Of a stretch of 64,000 nt of DNA, positions 16,517 through 26,014 are shown piece by piece. Position 1 is the first letter of the stretch. Every line of letters begins with the position of its first letter. Under the pieces are notes generated by a model. That model worked only from the letters and a program-made list of their open reading frames with translations, was not told where the DNA came from and ran no database searches. The DNA lies in the NCBI RefSeq assembly GCF_025263485.1, contig NZ_CP079863.1:5208001-5272000 (forward strand), written 5' to 3'. Source of the DNA: Mycobacterium sp. SMC-2 (GTDB lineage Bacteria; Actinomycetota; Actinomycetes; Mycobacteriales; Mycobacteriaceae). The position numbers and the translations under genes are program-made.

Positions 16517-17511
16517 CCGTTGACCTTCCCGCCGGCGATGGCACGAGCGAACGCGTTGACGACGAACGTCAAGACGAACAGCGCGAATCCCGCCGCGATG
16601 TAGGCCCCGGTGGCCAGCGGTTCACTGAATTCGGCTGCCGCGGAGGCGATCTTGGAGGCGAACGTGTAGCCGCCGTCGAACAGCGACCAATTCCCGGGGC
16701 GCGCGGCGGAACGCAGAATGATCAGCACGGCCACGGTCTCGCCCAGCGCGCGGCCCAAGCCCAACATGGACGCCGCGATGACACCGCTGCGGCCGAACGG
16801 CAGCACGGTCATCCGCACCACCTCCCACTTGGTGGCACCCAGCGCTTGCGCCGCTTCCATCTGTATGTGCGGGGTCTGCCGGAACACTTCACGCGAGACC
16901 GACGTGATGATCGGCAGGATCATCGCCGAAAGCACGATGCCGGCGGTGAAGATGGTGCCACCACCGGCCAGCGACACGTTGCCCTGTTTGAACAGGAACA
17001 ACCAGCCCAGGTTGCGGTTGAGGAACGCCGCGACGGGCTCGATCTTGGGCGCCAGCACGAAGATGCCCCACAACCCGAAGATGATCGAGGGCACCGCGGC
17101 CAGCAAGTCGACGATCGCGCCGAACGGACGGGCCAGCCGCCTGGGCGCGTATTGGGTGAGAAACACCGCGATACCGACCGCGACCGGCACCGCCAGCACC
17201 AGCGCGGTGAGCGAACTCAGCACCGTGACCATCAGCAGGTCGCGGATGCCGAAGGCGAGTTTCCCCGGGTCGGTGGTGCTGAACTGGGCGCTGGTGAAGA
17301 AATTCGCATGGTTGACCCGTAACGCCGGGACGGCACGGATCAGCAGGAACACCGCGATCAGCAGGATCGCGACCACGATCGTCGAACCCGCAGCGGCAGC
17401 CATCAGCTTGAACAGCCGGTCACCCCGCCGACCTGACGGCGTGCCCGGCGCCTTGAGCCCGGGCTTTTGCGGGGTCGACGGGATGGCTACCGCTCCTCGG
17501 GTCACGACCAC
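16513..17511 (-). CDS. pstC2: phosphate ABC transporter permease PstC2
   Basis: A 332-residue permease, the orthologue of Rv0929. Landmarks are [20 protein letters not shown] as the first membrane segment, [20 protein letters not shown], and the EAA loop [15 protein letters not shown]. It pairs with PstA1 to transport phosphate into the cell. The GTG start at 17511 follows a GAGGTG-like site and lies six bases after the pstS3 stop, so pstS3-pstC2-pstA1 form one operon. Confidence 0.93.
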   Translation of the reverse strand: MVVTRGAVAIPSTPQKPGLKAPGTPSGRRGDRLFKLMAAAAGSTIVVAILLIAVFLLIRAVPALRVNHANFFTSAQFSTTDPGKLAFGIRDLLMVTVLSSLTALVLAVPVAVGIAVFLTQYAPRRLARPFGAIVDLLAAVPSIIFGLWGIFVLAPKIEPVAAFLNRNLGWLFLFKQGNVSLAGGGTIFTAGIVLSAMILPIITSVSREVFRQTPHIQMEAAQALGATKWEVVRMTVLPFGRSGVIAASMLGLGRALGETVAVLIILRSAARPGNWSLFDGGYTFASKIASAAAEFSEPLATGAYIAAGFALFVLTFVVNAFARAIAGGKVNG

Positions 17512-17517
17512 CTCAAA

Positions 17518-18633
17518 TCACGTGATGGCGTTGATCGAGGTCGACAGTCTGGACTTGAACGAATCGGGGATGGGAATGTACCCGTTGTCGGCCAGGCCAT
17601 TCTGCCCCGCACCGATCGTACTTTGCAGGAACGCCTTCACCGCCGTACCGACCTGGGAATCGGGGTACTTCGAGCAAACGATCTCGTACGTGGCCAGCAC
17701 GATCGGGTAGGACCCGGGCTGGGTCGGTTTGTAGAAGGAGAGCGTGTCGAGCACCAGGTCGTTACCCTGCCCGCTGATCTTGGCTCCGGAGATCGTCTTG
17801 CCGACCGAGTCGGAGCTGATCGCCACCGCGTCCGGACCCGCCGACGTGACGACCTTGGCCATGTCCAGTTTCTGCGCCTCAGCGAACGACCACTCGTTGT
17901 AGGTGATGGATCCCTCGGTGGCCTTGATCGCCGCCGACGTGCCGTCGTTGCCCTTGGCGCCCTCACCGACGCCGCCCTTGAACGTCTTCCCGGCGCCCTT
18001 GCCCCACGCGCCGTCGGAGGCGGCGTCAAGGTACTTCTGGAAGTTGTCGGTAGTGCCGGATTCGTCGTTGCGGAACACCACATGGATCGGCTCGGCGGGC
18101 AACGTGACGCCGGAGTTCAGCGCCGCGATGGCCGGATCGTTCCAGGTCGTGATGGCGCCGTTGAAGATCTTCGCCGCCGTGGGGCCGTCGAGGCTCAGCG
18201 AACTCAGGCCCTTGACGTTGTAGGTGATGGCGATCGGACCGAAGACCACCGGTAGATTCCACGCCGGCGAGCCGCAGCGTTGCTGTGCCGCAGCGTATTC
18301 CTTCGCAGCGAGCGGTGAATCCGAGCCGCCGAAATCGGTTTGGTTGCCGTTGAATTCACTGATTCCCGCCCCCGAACCATTGGCCGTGTAGTTCAACGTC
18401 TGGCCGGAGCAGGCCTGCTCGAAGGCGTTGACGAAGCGCGTCATGGCGTTGGCCTGGGCGGTCGACCCGCTCGCCTTCAGCGTCTTCTTCCCGCCACAGC
18501 TGACCTTGCCCGACGACGAACCGCTCGTCGCGCCGCTTCCGCCAGTGGCGTTGTTGTCGCTTCCGCAGCCGGACAATGCCAGCGCACCAGCGGTGACGAC
18601 GCTCAGCGCGGCACCGAATCGGTTGAGTTTCAA
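17518..18633 (-). CDS. pstS3: phosphate-binding lipoprotein PstS3
   Basis: A 371-residue periplasmic phosphate-binding lipoprotein, very like M. tuberculosis PstS3 (Rv0928). The signal peptide runs [21 protein letters not shown] with the lipobox LSGC. The mature protein has [34 protein letters not shown] and [13 protein letters not shown], which shape the phosphate pocket. The start must be TTG 18633, since that gives the family N-terminus (M)[14 protein letters not shown] lies just upstream. It delivers phosphate to PstC2/PstA1. A paralogue of identical length lies directly upstream. Confidence 0.94.
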   Translation of the reverse strand: MKLNRFGAALSVVTAGALALSGCGSDNNATGGSGATSGSSSGKVSCGGKKTLKASGSTAQANAMTRFVNAFEQACSGQTLNYTANGSGAGISEFNGNQTDFGGSDSPLAAKEYAAAQQRCGSPAWNLPVVFGPIAITYNVKGLSSLSLDGPTAAKIFNGAITTWNDPAIAALNSGVTLPAEPIHVVFRNDESGTTDNFQKYLDAASDGAWGKGAGKTFKGGVGEGAKGNDGTSAAIKATEGSITYNEWSFAEAQKLDMAKVVTSAGPDAVAISSDSVGKTISGAKISGQGNDLVLDTLSFYKPTQPGSYPIVLATYEIVCSKYPDSQVGTAVKAFLQSTIGAGQNGLADNGYIPIPDSFKSRLSTSINAIT

Positions 18634-18711
18634 GTCACTTCCTAACGGTAGGGAGGAAACATGATTGCCGACGTTCTTCCAGCCGCTGTCCGGCGACCAG
18701 CCGTCTCTCGC

Positions 18712-18741
18712 AGCAAGGAAGCTAACAGCAAGAAGGTTAAC
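18712..18741 (-). promoter_or_regulatory. 15-bp direct repeat upstream of pstS3
   Basis: On the minus strand GTTAACCTTCTTGCT is followed at once by GTTAGCTTCCTTGCT, matching at 12 of 15 positions. It lies about 80 bases upstream of the TTG start of pstS3. Phosphate-starvation regulators of the PhoB/RegX3 type bind direct repeats in such positions, so this is a candidate activator site. The RegX3 link is inferred from position, not from a match to a known motif. Confidence 0.3.
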
Positions 18742-18817
18742 GTTGGGCAAATTGCGGTCGGCCGATTGCGGCTGGCCAAGACGGCTCGGGGGCGGGCTGC
18801 ACGCCGTTGCGAGATGC

Positions 18818-19933
18818 TCACGAAATCGCGTCGATAGCCGCCGACAGCCGGGACTTGAACGACTCGGGCACGGGAATGTAGCCGTGGCTCGCCAAACCGT
18901 TCTGCCCCGCACCGACGGTGCTGTGCAGGAACGCCTTCACGGCGGCGCCGACCTGCGGATCGGGATACTTCGAACAGACGATCTCGTACGTCGCCAGCAC
19001 GATCGGGTAGGACCCGGCCCGGGCCGGCTTGTAGAAGGAGAAGGTGTCGACGACCAAGTCGTTGCCCTCTTCGGTGAAGGTGGCACCGGAGATCGTCTCG
19101 CCGACCGAGTCAGCGCTGATCGCGACCGGGTCCGGGCCGGCCGACGTGATGATCTTGGCCATGTTGAGGTTTTGCGCCTGGGCGAACGACCATTCGTTGT
19201 AGGTGATCGACCCCTCGGTGGCCTTGATCGCCGCCGACGTGCCTTCATTGCCCTTGGCCCCCTCACCGACACCGCCGTTGAAAGTCTTTCCGATGCCCTT
19301 GTCCCAGGCGCCGCCGGCGGCGGAGTCCAGGTACTTCTGAAAATTGTCTGTGGTACCCGACTGGTCGTTGCGGAAGATCACCCGGATCGGCTCGGCGGGA
19401 AACGCGACGCCGGGGTTCAACGCCTGAATCGACGGATCGTTCCAGGCCCTGACGGCGCCCTTGAATATTTTCGCGGCCGTCGGACCATCCAGATTCAGCG
19501 AAGTCACGCCGGTGACGTTGTAGGTGATCGCGATCGGACCGAACACCACCGGCAAATTCCACGCCGGCGAACCGCAGCGCTGCCGCGCCGCGAAGTATTC
19601 GATGGGAGCCAGCGGTGTGTCCGACCCCGCGAAATCCGTTTGGTTTGCCGTGAATTCGCCGATTCCCGCGCCCGAGCCATTCGCGGTGTAGTTCAGCGTC
19701 TGGCCGGGGCAGGACTGCTCGAAGGCGTTGACGAAGCGGGTCATCGCGTTGGCCTGGGCGGTCGACCCGCTGGCCTTCAGCGACTTCGTCCCGCCGCAGC
19801 TCACCTTGACCGGCGACGTGCCCGGACCGGCGGTTCCCCCGGCCGCGTCGTGATTGATCCCGCAGCCCGACAAGCCCAGGGCAACAACGGTCGTGGCACT
19901 CAGCGCAGCGCCAATTCGCCTCAGCCGCAACAT
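18818..19933 (-). CDS. second PstS3-type phosphate-binding lipoprotein
   Basis: A 371-residue tandem paralogue of the neighbouring PstS3. It has its own lipoprotein signal peptide ([18 protein letters not shown], lipobox LSGC) and the same landmarks [31 protein letters not shown] and [13 protein letters not shown]. Most differences fall near the N-terminus of the mature chain and in surface loops. ATG 19933 follows a GGGGAAC stretch. A 184-base gap separates it from pstS3, so it may have its own promoter. The duplicate may differ in affinity or expression, or may specialise for another oxyanion; this is inference. Confidence 0.9.
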   Translation of the reverse strand: MLRLRRIGAALSATTVVALGLSGCGINHDAAGGTAGPGTSPVKVSCGGTKSLKASGSTAQANAMTRFVNAFEQSCPGQTLNYTANGSGAGIGEFTANQTDFAGSDTPLAPIEYFAARQRCGSPAWNLPVVFGPIAITYNVTGVTSLNLDGPTAAKIFKGAVRAWNDPSIQALNPGVAFPAEPIRVIFRNDQSGTTDNFQKYLDSAAGGAWDKGIGKTFNGGVGEGAKGNEGTSAAIKATEGSITYNEWSFAQAQNLNMAKIITSAGPDPVAISADSVGETISGATFTEEGNDLVVDTFSFYKPARAGSYPIVLATYEIVCSKYPDPQVGAAVKAFLHSTVGAGQNGLASHGYIPVPESFKSRLSAAIDAIS

Positions 19934-20102
19934 GTTCCCCAACAGGAAGAATCGGACATGATCGCCACCATTCAATAGCCGCCGTGCGCCGACCAACGCT
20001 AAGCACTAAGGCTAGCGCCGGGCGAATGTTCTCGCAGCGGACGCGGGATGCGGCGAGGCCGTCGAAGGCACGGCACCTATTCGCCCCGTCCACATGCAAA
20101 AG

Positions 20103-20116
20103 TAGAACCTGTTACA
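20103..20116. promoter_or_regulatory. second KstR-type operator
   Basis: TAGAACCTGTTACA fits TnnAACnnGTTnnA at every fixed position. It is 70 bases upstream of the SDR start at 20187, a normal operator distance. It implies that the SDR-reductase operon may be under KstR or a related TetR lipid regulator. Confidence 0.6.
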
Positions 20117-20186
20117 GAAATGCCGTATCCGAGACGGCGCGGCTTGCTACCGTGTCGGCTGACAACATGGGCGAGGAGAGGCCGCA

Positions 20187-20978
20187 ATGATCCTGGACAA
20201 ATTTCGTCTCGATGACAAAGTCGCCGTCATCACCGGTGCCGGGCGCGGCCTCGGGGCGGCGATCGCCCTGGCTTTCGCGGAGGCCGGCGCCGATGTCCTC
20301 ATCGCCTCGCGCACGGAATCGCAACTAGAAGGCGTCGCCCAACAGGTCCGCGCCGCCGGTCGACGGGCGCACATCGTCGCCGCCGACCTGGCGCACCCGG
20401 AGGCGACCGCGCAGCTCGCCGGCCAGGCCGTCGAGGCCTTCGGGAAACTAGACATCGTCGTCAACAACGTCGGCGGGACCATGCCCAACACGCTGCTGAC
20501 CACCTCGACCAAGGAGCTCAAGGACGCATTCACCTTCAACGTGGCCACCGCGCACGCGCTGACGGTTGCGGCGGTACCCCTCATGCTCGAGCACTCCGGC
20601 GGTGGCAACATCATCAACATCACCTCCACCATGGGTCGGCTGGCCGGACGCGGCTTCGCCGCTTACGGCACCGCCAAGGCCGCGCTGTCCCACTACACCC
20701 GGCTGACCGCCCTGGACCTGTGCCCGCGCATCCGTGTCAACGCGATCGCGCCGGGGTCGATCCTCACGTCCGCGCTGGACGTGGTCGCATCCAACGACGA
20801 GCTGCGCGCGCCGATGGAAAAGGCGACACCCATGCGCCGCCTCGGCGATCCTGTCGATATCGCCGCGGCCGCAGTCTATTTGGCCTCCCCCGCGGGCAGT
20901 TTCCTGACCGGCAAGACGCTGGAGGTCGACGGCGGCCTCACCTACCCCAACCTCGACATCCCCGTCCCGGATCTGTGA
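20187..20978 (+). CDS. short-chain dehydrogenase/reductase (SDR)
   Basis: A 263-residue classical SDR, the same length as Rv0927c. The cofactor motif is [16 protein letters not shown] near residue 17, NNVGG follows near 91, and the catalytic Ser-Tyr-Lys set is in [20 protein letters not shown] (YGTAK near 156). It probably interconverts a hydroxyl and a keto group on a lipid or acyl-CoA substrate. ATG 20187 follows GAGGAGAGG. The next gene starts 24 bases later behind AAGGAG, so they form an operon. Confidence 0.9.
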   Translation: MILDKFRLDDKVAVITGAGRGLGAAIALAFAEAGADVLIASRTESQLEGVAQQVRAAGRRAHIVAADLAHPEATAQLAGQAVEAFGKLDIVVNNVGGTMPNTLLTTSTKELKDAFTFNVATAHALTVAAVPLMLEHSGGGNIINITSTMGRLAGRGFAAYGTAKAALSHYTRLTALDLCPRIRVNAIAPGSILTSALDVVASNDELRAPMEKATPMRRLGDPVDIAAAAVYLASPAGSFLTGKTLEVDGGLTYPNLDIPVPDL

Positions 20979-21002
20979 CCCCCGACCACTAAGGAGCCCG
21001 TC

Positions 21003-22079
21003 ATGGCCATACCCGTCGTTCAATTGGGCACCGGCAACGTCGGCGTCCACGCGCTGCGGGCGCTGATCACCAACCCGGAGTTCGAACTCAAGGGAGTGTG
21101 GGTGTCATCGGACGCCAAGGCCGGCAAGGACGCGGCACAGCTCGCCGGGCTTCCCGATTCGACCGGCGTGCTGGCCAGTACGGACCTGGAGGCGGTGCTT
21201 GCCACCGGACCGCAATGCGCCGTGTACAACGCGCTGGCCGACAACCGATTGCCCGAGGCGTTGGAGGACTACCGGCGCGTCCTGGCGGCCGGAATCAACG
21301 TCGTCGGAAGCGGCCCGGTCTTCTTGCAGTATCCCTGGGAAGTCATTCCCGAGGAGCTCATCAAACCCATCGAAGACGCTGCGCGCGAAGGTAATTCGAG
21401 CGTGTACGTCAATGGGATCGATCCCGGGTTCGCCAACGACCTGCTGCCGTTGGCGCTGGCCGGCACCTGTCAGAACATCCAGCAGATTCGCTGCATGGAG
21501 ATCGTCGACTACGCCACCTATGACAGCGCCGCCGTGATGTTCGACGTGATGGGCTTCGGGAAGCCGCTCGATGAGATCCCCATGTTGCTGCAGCCCGGAG
21601 TGCTGAGCCTGGCGTGGGGATCGGTGGTACGGCAACTGGCGGCCGGCCTGGGGCTTTCGCTCGACTCGGTCGCGCAGGAGTACGTGCGCGTGCCGGCGCC
21701 CGAGGACTTCGACATCGCGTCGGGACACATTCCCAAGGGCAGCGCCGCGGCGCTGCGGTTCGAAGTCTTCGGCATGGTCAACGGCGACCCCGTCGTGGTC
21801 CTCGAACACGTCACCCGACTGCGCGAGGACCTGTGTCCCGAGTGGCCGCAGCCGGCCCAGCACGGCGGGTCCTACCGCATCGAGATCACCGGCGAACCGT
21901 CCTACGCCATGGACGTCTGCCTGAGCAGCCGCAGGGGCGACCACAACCACGCCGGGCTGGTCGCCACCGCGATGCGGGTGGTCAACGCGATCCCCGCGGT
22001 GGTGGCCGCCCCGCCGGGCATCGTGACGACGCTGGACCTGCCATTGATCACCGGCAAGGGGCTCTACCTGCCCGGCTGA
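21003..22079 (+). CDS. NAD(P)-binding dihydrodipicolinate reductase-like protein
   Basis: A 358-residue protein of the mycobacterial family annotated as dihydrodipicolinate reductase-like, equivalent to Rv0926c. The N-terminus VVQLGTGNVGVHALRALI is a Rossmann dinucleotide site; YVNGIDPGFANDLLPLAL and GSYRIEITGEPSYAMD are family landmarks. It is not the lysine-pathway DapB, and its substrate is unknown. It is co-transcribed with the SDR, so the pair likely work on the same lipid- or sterol-derived compound. Confidence 0.85.
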   Translation: MAIPVVQLGTGNVGVHALRALITNPEFELKGVWVSSDAKAGKDAAQLAGLPDSTGVLASTDLEAVLATGPQCAVYNALADNRLPEALEDYRRVLAAGINVVGSGPVFLQYPWEVIPEELIKPIEDAAREGNSSVYVNGIDPGFANDLLPLALAGTCQNIQQIRCMEIVDYATYDSAAVMFDVMGFGKPLDEIPMLLQPGVLSLAWGSVVRQLAAGLGLSLDSVAQEYVRVPAPEDFDIASGHIPKGSAAALRFEVFGMVNGDPVVVLEHVTRLREDLCPEWPQPAQHGGSYRIEITGEPSYAMDVCLSSRRGDHNHAGLVATAMRVVNAIPAVVAAPPGIVTTLDLPLITGKGLYLPG

Positions 22080-22148
22080 TCGCCGCCGCGCAGCCGGCGC
22101 TATAGATATACCTGACGGAAATCGCGGGTGGCCTTCCGGTTTGCGGGC

Positions 22149-22167
22149 GAGTGTTCGGCTAACCTCA
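22149..22167. promoter_or_regulatory. weak DtxR-family (IdeR/MntR) box-like site upstream of mntH
   Basis: The core GGCTAACCT at 22157-22165 matches the right half of the IdeR consensus. Over 19 bases the match is 13, because the left half is poor. It lies 37 bases before the mntH start. A metal-responsive repressor would be expected for a manganese importer, but half-site matches occur by chance. Confidence 0.25.
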
Positions 22168-22203
22168 CTTTCTTATTCGGCGGTGTGAATCGAGGGCGAC
22201 GAG

Positions 22204-23430
22204 TTGACCCAGAGCAGCCAAGACACGCTCAAAAGCAGTTGGTACCTGCTCGGGCCTGCGTTCGTCGCCGCGATCGCCTACGTCGATCCGGGCAACGTCG
22301 CCGCCAACGTCAGCTCCGGCGCCCAGTTCGGCTACCTGTTGCTGTGGGTCATCGTGGTGGCCAATGCGCTGGCGGGCCTGGTGCAGTACCTGTCGGCGAA
22401 GCTCGGTCTGGTGACCGGGCGTTCGTTGCCCTCGGCCATCGGCAAGCGGATGAGCCGTCCGGTCCGGCTGGTCTACTGGGCCCAGGCCGAACTGGTGGCG
22501 ATCGCGACCGATATGGCCGAAATCGTCGGCGGGGCAATCGCTTTGCGCATCCTGTTCGATCTGCCGCTGCTGCTCGGCGGGATCGTCACCGGGCTGGTGT
22601 CCCTGCTGTTGCTGGCCATCCAGGACCGGCGCGGGCAGATCATCTTCGAACGCGTCATCACCGGCCTGCTGCTCGTCATCGCCGTCGGCTTCGCGGCCAG
22701 TTTCTTCGTGAAGACGCCGCCGCCCGATGCGGTGCTCGGGGGGCTGGTGCCGCGATTCGGCGGCACCGAAAGCGTGCTGCTGGCCACCGCCATCCTGGGC
22801 GCCACCGTGATGCCGCACGCGGTGTACATGCATTCCGGACTGGTGCTCGATCGACACGGGCACCCCGCCGAAGGCGCACATCGACGCCTGCTGCTGCGGG
22901 TCACCCGGTTGGACGTCGTGCTGGCGATGGCCGTCGCGGGCACGGTGAATGCCGCGATGCTGCTGGTCGCGGCGATCAACCTGCAGCACCACAACATCAG
23001 CGCCTCGATCGAGAGCGCGTACTCCGCCATTCACAACACCCTGGGCGCGACCATTGCGGTGCTGTTCGCGATCGGGTTGCTGGCGTCCGGGCTGGCCTCG
23101 TCGTCGGTGGGCGCCTACGCGGGCGCCATGATCATGCAGGGGCTGCTGCACCGGAGGATTCCGATGCTGGTGCGCCGCTTGATCACCGTCTGCCCCGCCC
23201 TGGTGATCCTCGCGTTCGGGTTCGACCCCACCCGCGCGCTGGTGCTCTCCCAGGTGGTGCTGTCGTTCGGGATACCGTTTGCGGTCCTTCCGCTGGTGAA
23301 GTTGACCAGTGACCGGGAGCTGATGGGCGACGACGCCAACCACCCCGTCACGACGGTTATTGGCTGGGCCGTCGGCGTAATGATTAGTCTGCTTAACGTG
23401 GTGCTCATCTGGCTGACGGTGACTGGCTAA
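22204..23430 (+). CDS. mntH: NRAMP divalent metal transporter MntH
   Basis: A 408-residue NRAMP-family proton-coupled Mn2+/Fe2+ importer, orthologue of Rv0924c. The first helix has FVAAIAYVDPGNVAAN (the DPGN metal-binding loop), and helix 6 has ATVMPHAVYMHSG (MPH, the other metal ligands). Eleven hydrophobic segments are expected. The frame opens after a stop at 22186, and TTG 22204 is the only usable start before the first helix, so a TTG start is well supported. The next gene begins directly after the stop codon. Confidence 0.94.
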   Translation: MTQSSQDTLKSSWYLLGPAFVAAIAYVDPGNVAANVSSGAQFGYLLLWVIVVANALAGLVQYLSAKLGLVTGRSLPSAIGKRMSRPVRLVYWAQAELVAIATDMAEIVGGAIALRILFDLPLLLGGIVTGLVSLLLLAIQDRRGQIIFERVITGLLLVIAVGFAASFFVKTPPPDAVLGGLVPRFGGTESVLLATAILGATVMPHAVYMHSGLVLDRHGHPAEGAHRRLLLRVTRLDVVLAMAVAGTVNAAMLLVAAINLQHHNISASIESAYSAIHNTLGATIAVLFAIGLLASGLASSSVGAYAGAMIMQGLLHRRIPMLVRRLITVCPALVILAFGFDPTRALVLSQVVLSFGIPFAVLPLVKLTSDRELMGDDANHPVTTVIGWAVGVMISLLNVVLIWLTVTG

Positions 23431-23895
23431 ATGTCGGCCCGCCGGCATGCCTACTTCGCATACGGGTCGAACCTGTGCGTCAGGCAGATGGCACTGCGGT
23501 GTCCCGACGCCGCCGATCCGCGGCCGGCCGTCCTGTCGGATCATGACTGGCTGATCAACCAGCGCGGCGTGGCCACGGTCGAATCGTGCGCCGGTAATCA
23601 GGTGCACGGCGTCGTGTGGCAGATCTCCGACGGCGACCTGGCGACGCTCGACAGCGCCGAGGGCGTGCCGGTGCGGTACCGGCGCGACCGGCTGACCGTG
23701 CACACCGACGACGGGCCGTCGCCGGCGTGGGTCTACATCGACCATCGGGTGATACCGGGTCCGCCCCGGCCGGGCTACCTGCCCAAGATCATCGACGGCG
23801 CCGTGCAACACGGGTTGCCGCAACGCTGGATCGACTTCCTGCGGCGCTGGGATCCCTCCCGTTGGCCGCGGCTCGTACCTGGTAACTATCGATAG
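23431..23895 (+). CDS. gamma-glutamylcyclotransferase-like protein
   Basis: A 154-residue GGCT-fold protein. It has the family substrate-binding motif YGSNL (FAYGSNLCV, residues 10-18) and a likely catalytic glutamate in LDSAEGVP near residue 75. Relatives act on gamma-glutamyl amines or peptides, or as AIG2-like proteins. The ATG abuts the mntH stop with no gap, so translation is coupled. A link to metal uptake is not obvious. Confidence 0.8.
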   Translation: MSARRHAYFAYGSNLCVRQMALRCPDAADPRPAVLSDHDWLINQRGVATVESCAGNQVHGVVWQISDGDLATLDSAEGVPVRYRRDRLTVHTDDGPSPAWVYIDHRVIPGPPRPGYLPKIIDGAVQHGLPQRWIDFLRRWDPSRWPRLVPGNYR

Positions 23896-23916
23896 ATCGC
23901 TGAGCGGAGGTTGTTG

Positions 23917-24735
23917 GTGGCCAAGGATTTTCGTTTCGGGCTGAGCATGCGGTTCATCAAGTCCCGCGCGGTGCTGGAAGAGAAGGTGAAGCGGGCCGAG
24001 GATGTCGGATTCGACGTTCTGTGCGTGCCGGATCACCTCGGTGCGGCGGCACCGTTTCCGACGCTGACCGCGGTTGCCATGGTCACCACCAGGCTTCGGC
24101 TGAGCATGTTCGTGCTCAACGCGGCGTTCTACAAGCCGGCCCTATTGAGCCGCGACCTGGAAGCGCTGGACCTACTCAGTGACGGGCGTCTCGAGATCGG
24201 CCTGGGCACCGGATACGTCCGGGAAGAATTCGAGGCCGCCGAGATCCCCTACCCCAGCGCGGGCGCCCGGGTCGGCCACCTCGAACACATGACGAAGTAT
24301 CTGAAGGACCATCACCCGAAGGCGCCGATCATGATCGCCGGCAACGGCGACCGGGTGCTGACGCTGGCCGCCCGGCACGCCGACATCATCGGGCTGACCG
24401 GCGCCAACGTCCGCGGGGCCGACGACCCGCTGACCGAACGCGTGGAGTTTGTCCGCAACGCCGCGGGCGACCGGTTCGACGACCTGGAGTTGAACCTGGC
24501 GATCACGGCGGTGCCGCGAGAAGGCGAGACCATGCCCAACCTGGCCATGACGCGCCAGTATTCGCCGGGGATGTCGGACGAGCAGATACTGGCCATGCAC
24601 TCGGTGCTGAGCGGGACGCCGCGCGAGATGGCCGACACGCTGTCCCAATACCGGGAGAAGTACGGGGTCAGTTTCATCACCGTGCAGGACAACCACATGG
24701 AGAACTTCGGAAAGGTCATCGCCGAGTTGCGGTGA
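23917..24735 (+). CDS. LLM-class F420-dependent oxidoreductase (TIGR03621-like)
   Basis: A 272-residue luciferase-like oxidoreductase. It has DFRFGLSMRFI at the start, LLSDGRLEIGLGTGYVREEF in the middle and PIMIAGNGDRVLTLAARHADI later. GTG 23917 lies six bases after GCGGAGG, better than the upstream TTG codons at 23911 and 23914. It is shorter than the paralogue at 1379 and belongs to a different subfamily. It converges on the CapA-like gene. The substrate is unknown. Confidence 0.85.
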   Translation: MAKDFRFGLSMRFIKSRAVLEEKVKRAEDVGFDVLCVPDHLGAAAPFPTLTAVAMVTTRLRLSMFVLNAAFYKPALLSRDLEALDLLSDGRLEIGLGTGYVREEFEAAEIPYPSAGARVGHLEHMTKYLKDHHPKAPIMIAGNGDRVLTLAARHADIIGLTGANVRGADDPLTERVEFVRNAAGDRFDDLELNLAITAVPREGETMPNLAMTRQYSPGMSDEQILAMHSVLSGTPREMADTLSQYREKYGVSFITVQDNHMENFGKVIAELR

Positions 24736-24761
24736 GCGAGCCTCACGCGACGTCGCTGATC

Positions 24762-25910
24762 TCAGCCCGTCCGAGTGACCAGCTTGATCTCCAGCAGGTC
24801 GTCGGACTGCAGCGCGACACGAGTCCCGAACCGGCTGCTGGTTTTCTCGAGCGTCGCGCGCAGCCATTCGGCGTCGCTTCGGGCCGCGCGCTCGAGTCGC
24901 ATCTGGCGCACACGCAGTGGAATCAGCTGCAACGAGACCAGTTCACCACTGGCGGGATCGGTTCGGGTCAGATAGAGCAACCTGAGATCGCCGCGGAATG
25001 ACTCGTGGCCACCGATTCCCTCGTAGTCGTCGATGACGTCCCCGCAGCCGTACAGGATCGGTTTGCCGCGGTAAATCTCAATGGGCCTGGGGTGGTGCGA
25101 GGAGTGACCGTGGACGATGTCGACGCCGGCATCGATCAACCGGTGCGCGAATGCGATCTCACTGTGCGCTATCCCGTAACCCCAATTGGATCCCCAGTGC
25201 ACCGAAACGATGGCGACGTGACCGTCACCTTTGTGTGCCAGCACCTCCGCCGCCAGTTCGTCGGCAACGTCTCGCACCGACGAATCCCGGATCAGCCGCA
25301 CCCCCGGCCGGTCGTGACGCGCTGCCCACGACGCGGGGACGCCGGCCGACTGCATCGCCACCGAGCTGACGAGCACCCGGCATCCATCGGAAATACTGAC
25401 CACGGCCGGTTGACGTGCGGCCGGCAAGTCGGCCCCGGCCCCGGCGCCCCGGATCCCCGCCCCGGCGAGAGCCGTCACCGTGTCCGTCAGCCCCCGCAAA
25501 CCGAAATCGAGGATGTGGTTGTTGGCCAGCGCGCAGACGTCCGGCCGTAGTGCCCTCAGGGCGGGCAGGTTGTCCGGGTGCATGCGGTAGCAAACCGCTT
25601 TGCCTTCAGCGAAATCATCGCCTGTGGTGATCGTTGTCTCCAGGTTGATCAGCCGCACATGGGGCGCGGCCTCGTCCAGGAGCGGCAACAACTCGCCCCA
25701 CGGCCACTGCCAATCAACCGGGCGCGCGATAGGCCCATTCGCTCGCTCGGCCAGCTGAACATATCCGCGCGCATCACGCATGTACGGCTCACGCAATTCC
25801 GGGTCACCGGGGTGGGCCAGGATCTGATCGATACCTCGCCCGAGCATCACGTCACCGCCCAGCAGCACCGTCACCGCGTCAGCGTCATGCGCGCGTTCCG
25901 TCGCCACCAC
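24762..25910 (-). CDS. CapA-family metallophosphatase-like protein
   Basis: A 382-residue protein of the CapA/PGA_cap family, close in length to M. tuberculosis Rv0574c. Metal-site motifs are LLGGDVMLGRGIDQIL, LANNHILDFGLRGL, IVSVHWGSNWGY and VHGHSSHHPRPIEIY. CapA proteins take part in poly-gamma-glutamate systems in Bacillus, but the mycobacterial role is undefined. No signal peptide is evident. It is divergent from the phosphoribosyltransferase fusion gene. In M. tuberculosis the relatives of both belong to the DosR dormancy regulon. Confidence 0.85.
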   Translation of the reverse strand: MVATERAHDADAVTVLLGGDVMLGRGIDQILAHPGDPELREPYMRDARGYVQLAERANGPIARPVDWQWPWGELLPLLDEAAPHVRLINLETTITTGDDFAEGKAVCYRMHPDNLPALRALRPDVCALANNHILDFGLRGLTDTVTALAGAGIRGAGAGADLPAARQPAVVSISDGCRVLVSSVAMQSAGVPASWAARHDRPGVRLIRDSSVRDVADELAAEVLAHKGDGHVAIVSVHWGSNWGYGIAHSEIAFAHRLIDAGVDIVHGHSSHHPRPIEIYRGKPILYGCGDVIDDYEGIGGHESFRGDLRLLYLTRTDPASGELVSLQLIPLRVRQMRLERAARSDAEWLRATLEKTSSRFGTRVALQSDDLLEIKLVTRTG

Positions 25911-25942
25911 CCCGACGCTAGATGCCCGGATATCACCGGTCA

Positions 25943-25980
25943 GGAGGCGTTGGTCCCTGAGGGAATGGCCCTACGGCCCT
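25943..25980. promoter_or_regulatory. candidate DosR boxes between divergent genes
   Basis: On the minus strand two stretches resemble the DosR box RGGGACTTTNGNCC(C/T): the first contains AGGGACCAACGCC and the second AGGGCCGTAGGGCC. Each agrees at about 9 of 13 informative positions. They sit between the capA-like and phosphoribosyltransferase genes, whose M. tuberculosis relatives are DosR targets. The matches are imperfect, and GC-rich DNA yields many. Confidence 0.3.
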
Positions 25981-26014
25981 TCGGTGCGGCGGCAAGTCGC
26001 GCCACACTCGGGGG

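Noticed and set aside
18818..19933. Duplicate pstS3 as an assembly artefact
   Set aside because: The copies differ throughout, have different signal peptides and separate upstream regions, so they are true paralogues.
22165..24036. Long open frame (about 620 codons) antisense to mntH and its neighbours
   Set aside because: It spans two well-supported genes and has low-complexity Gln/His-rich sequence.
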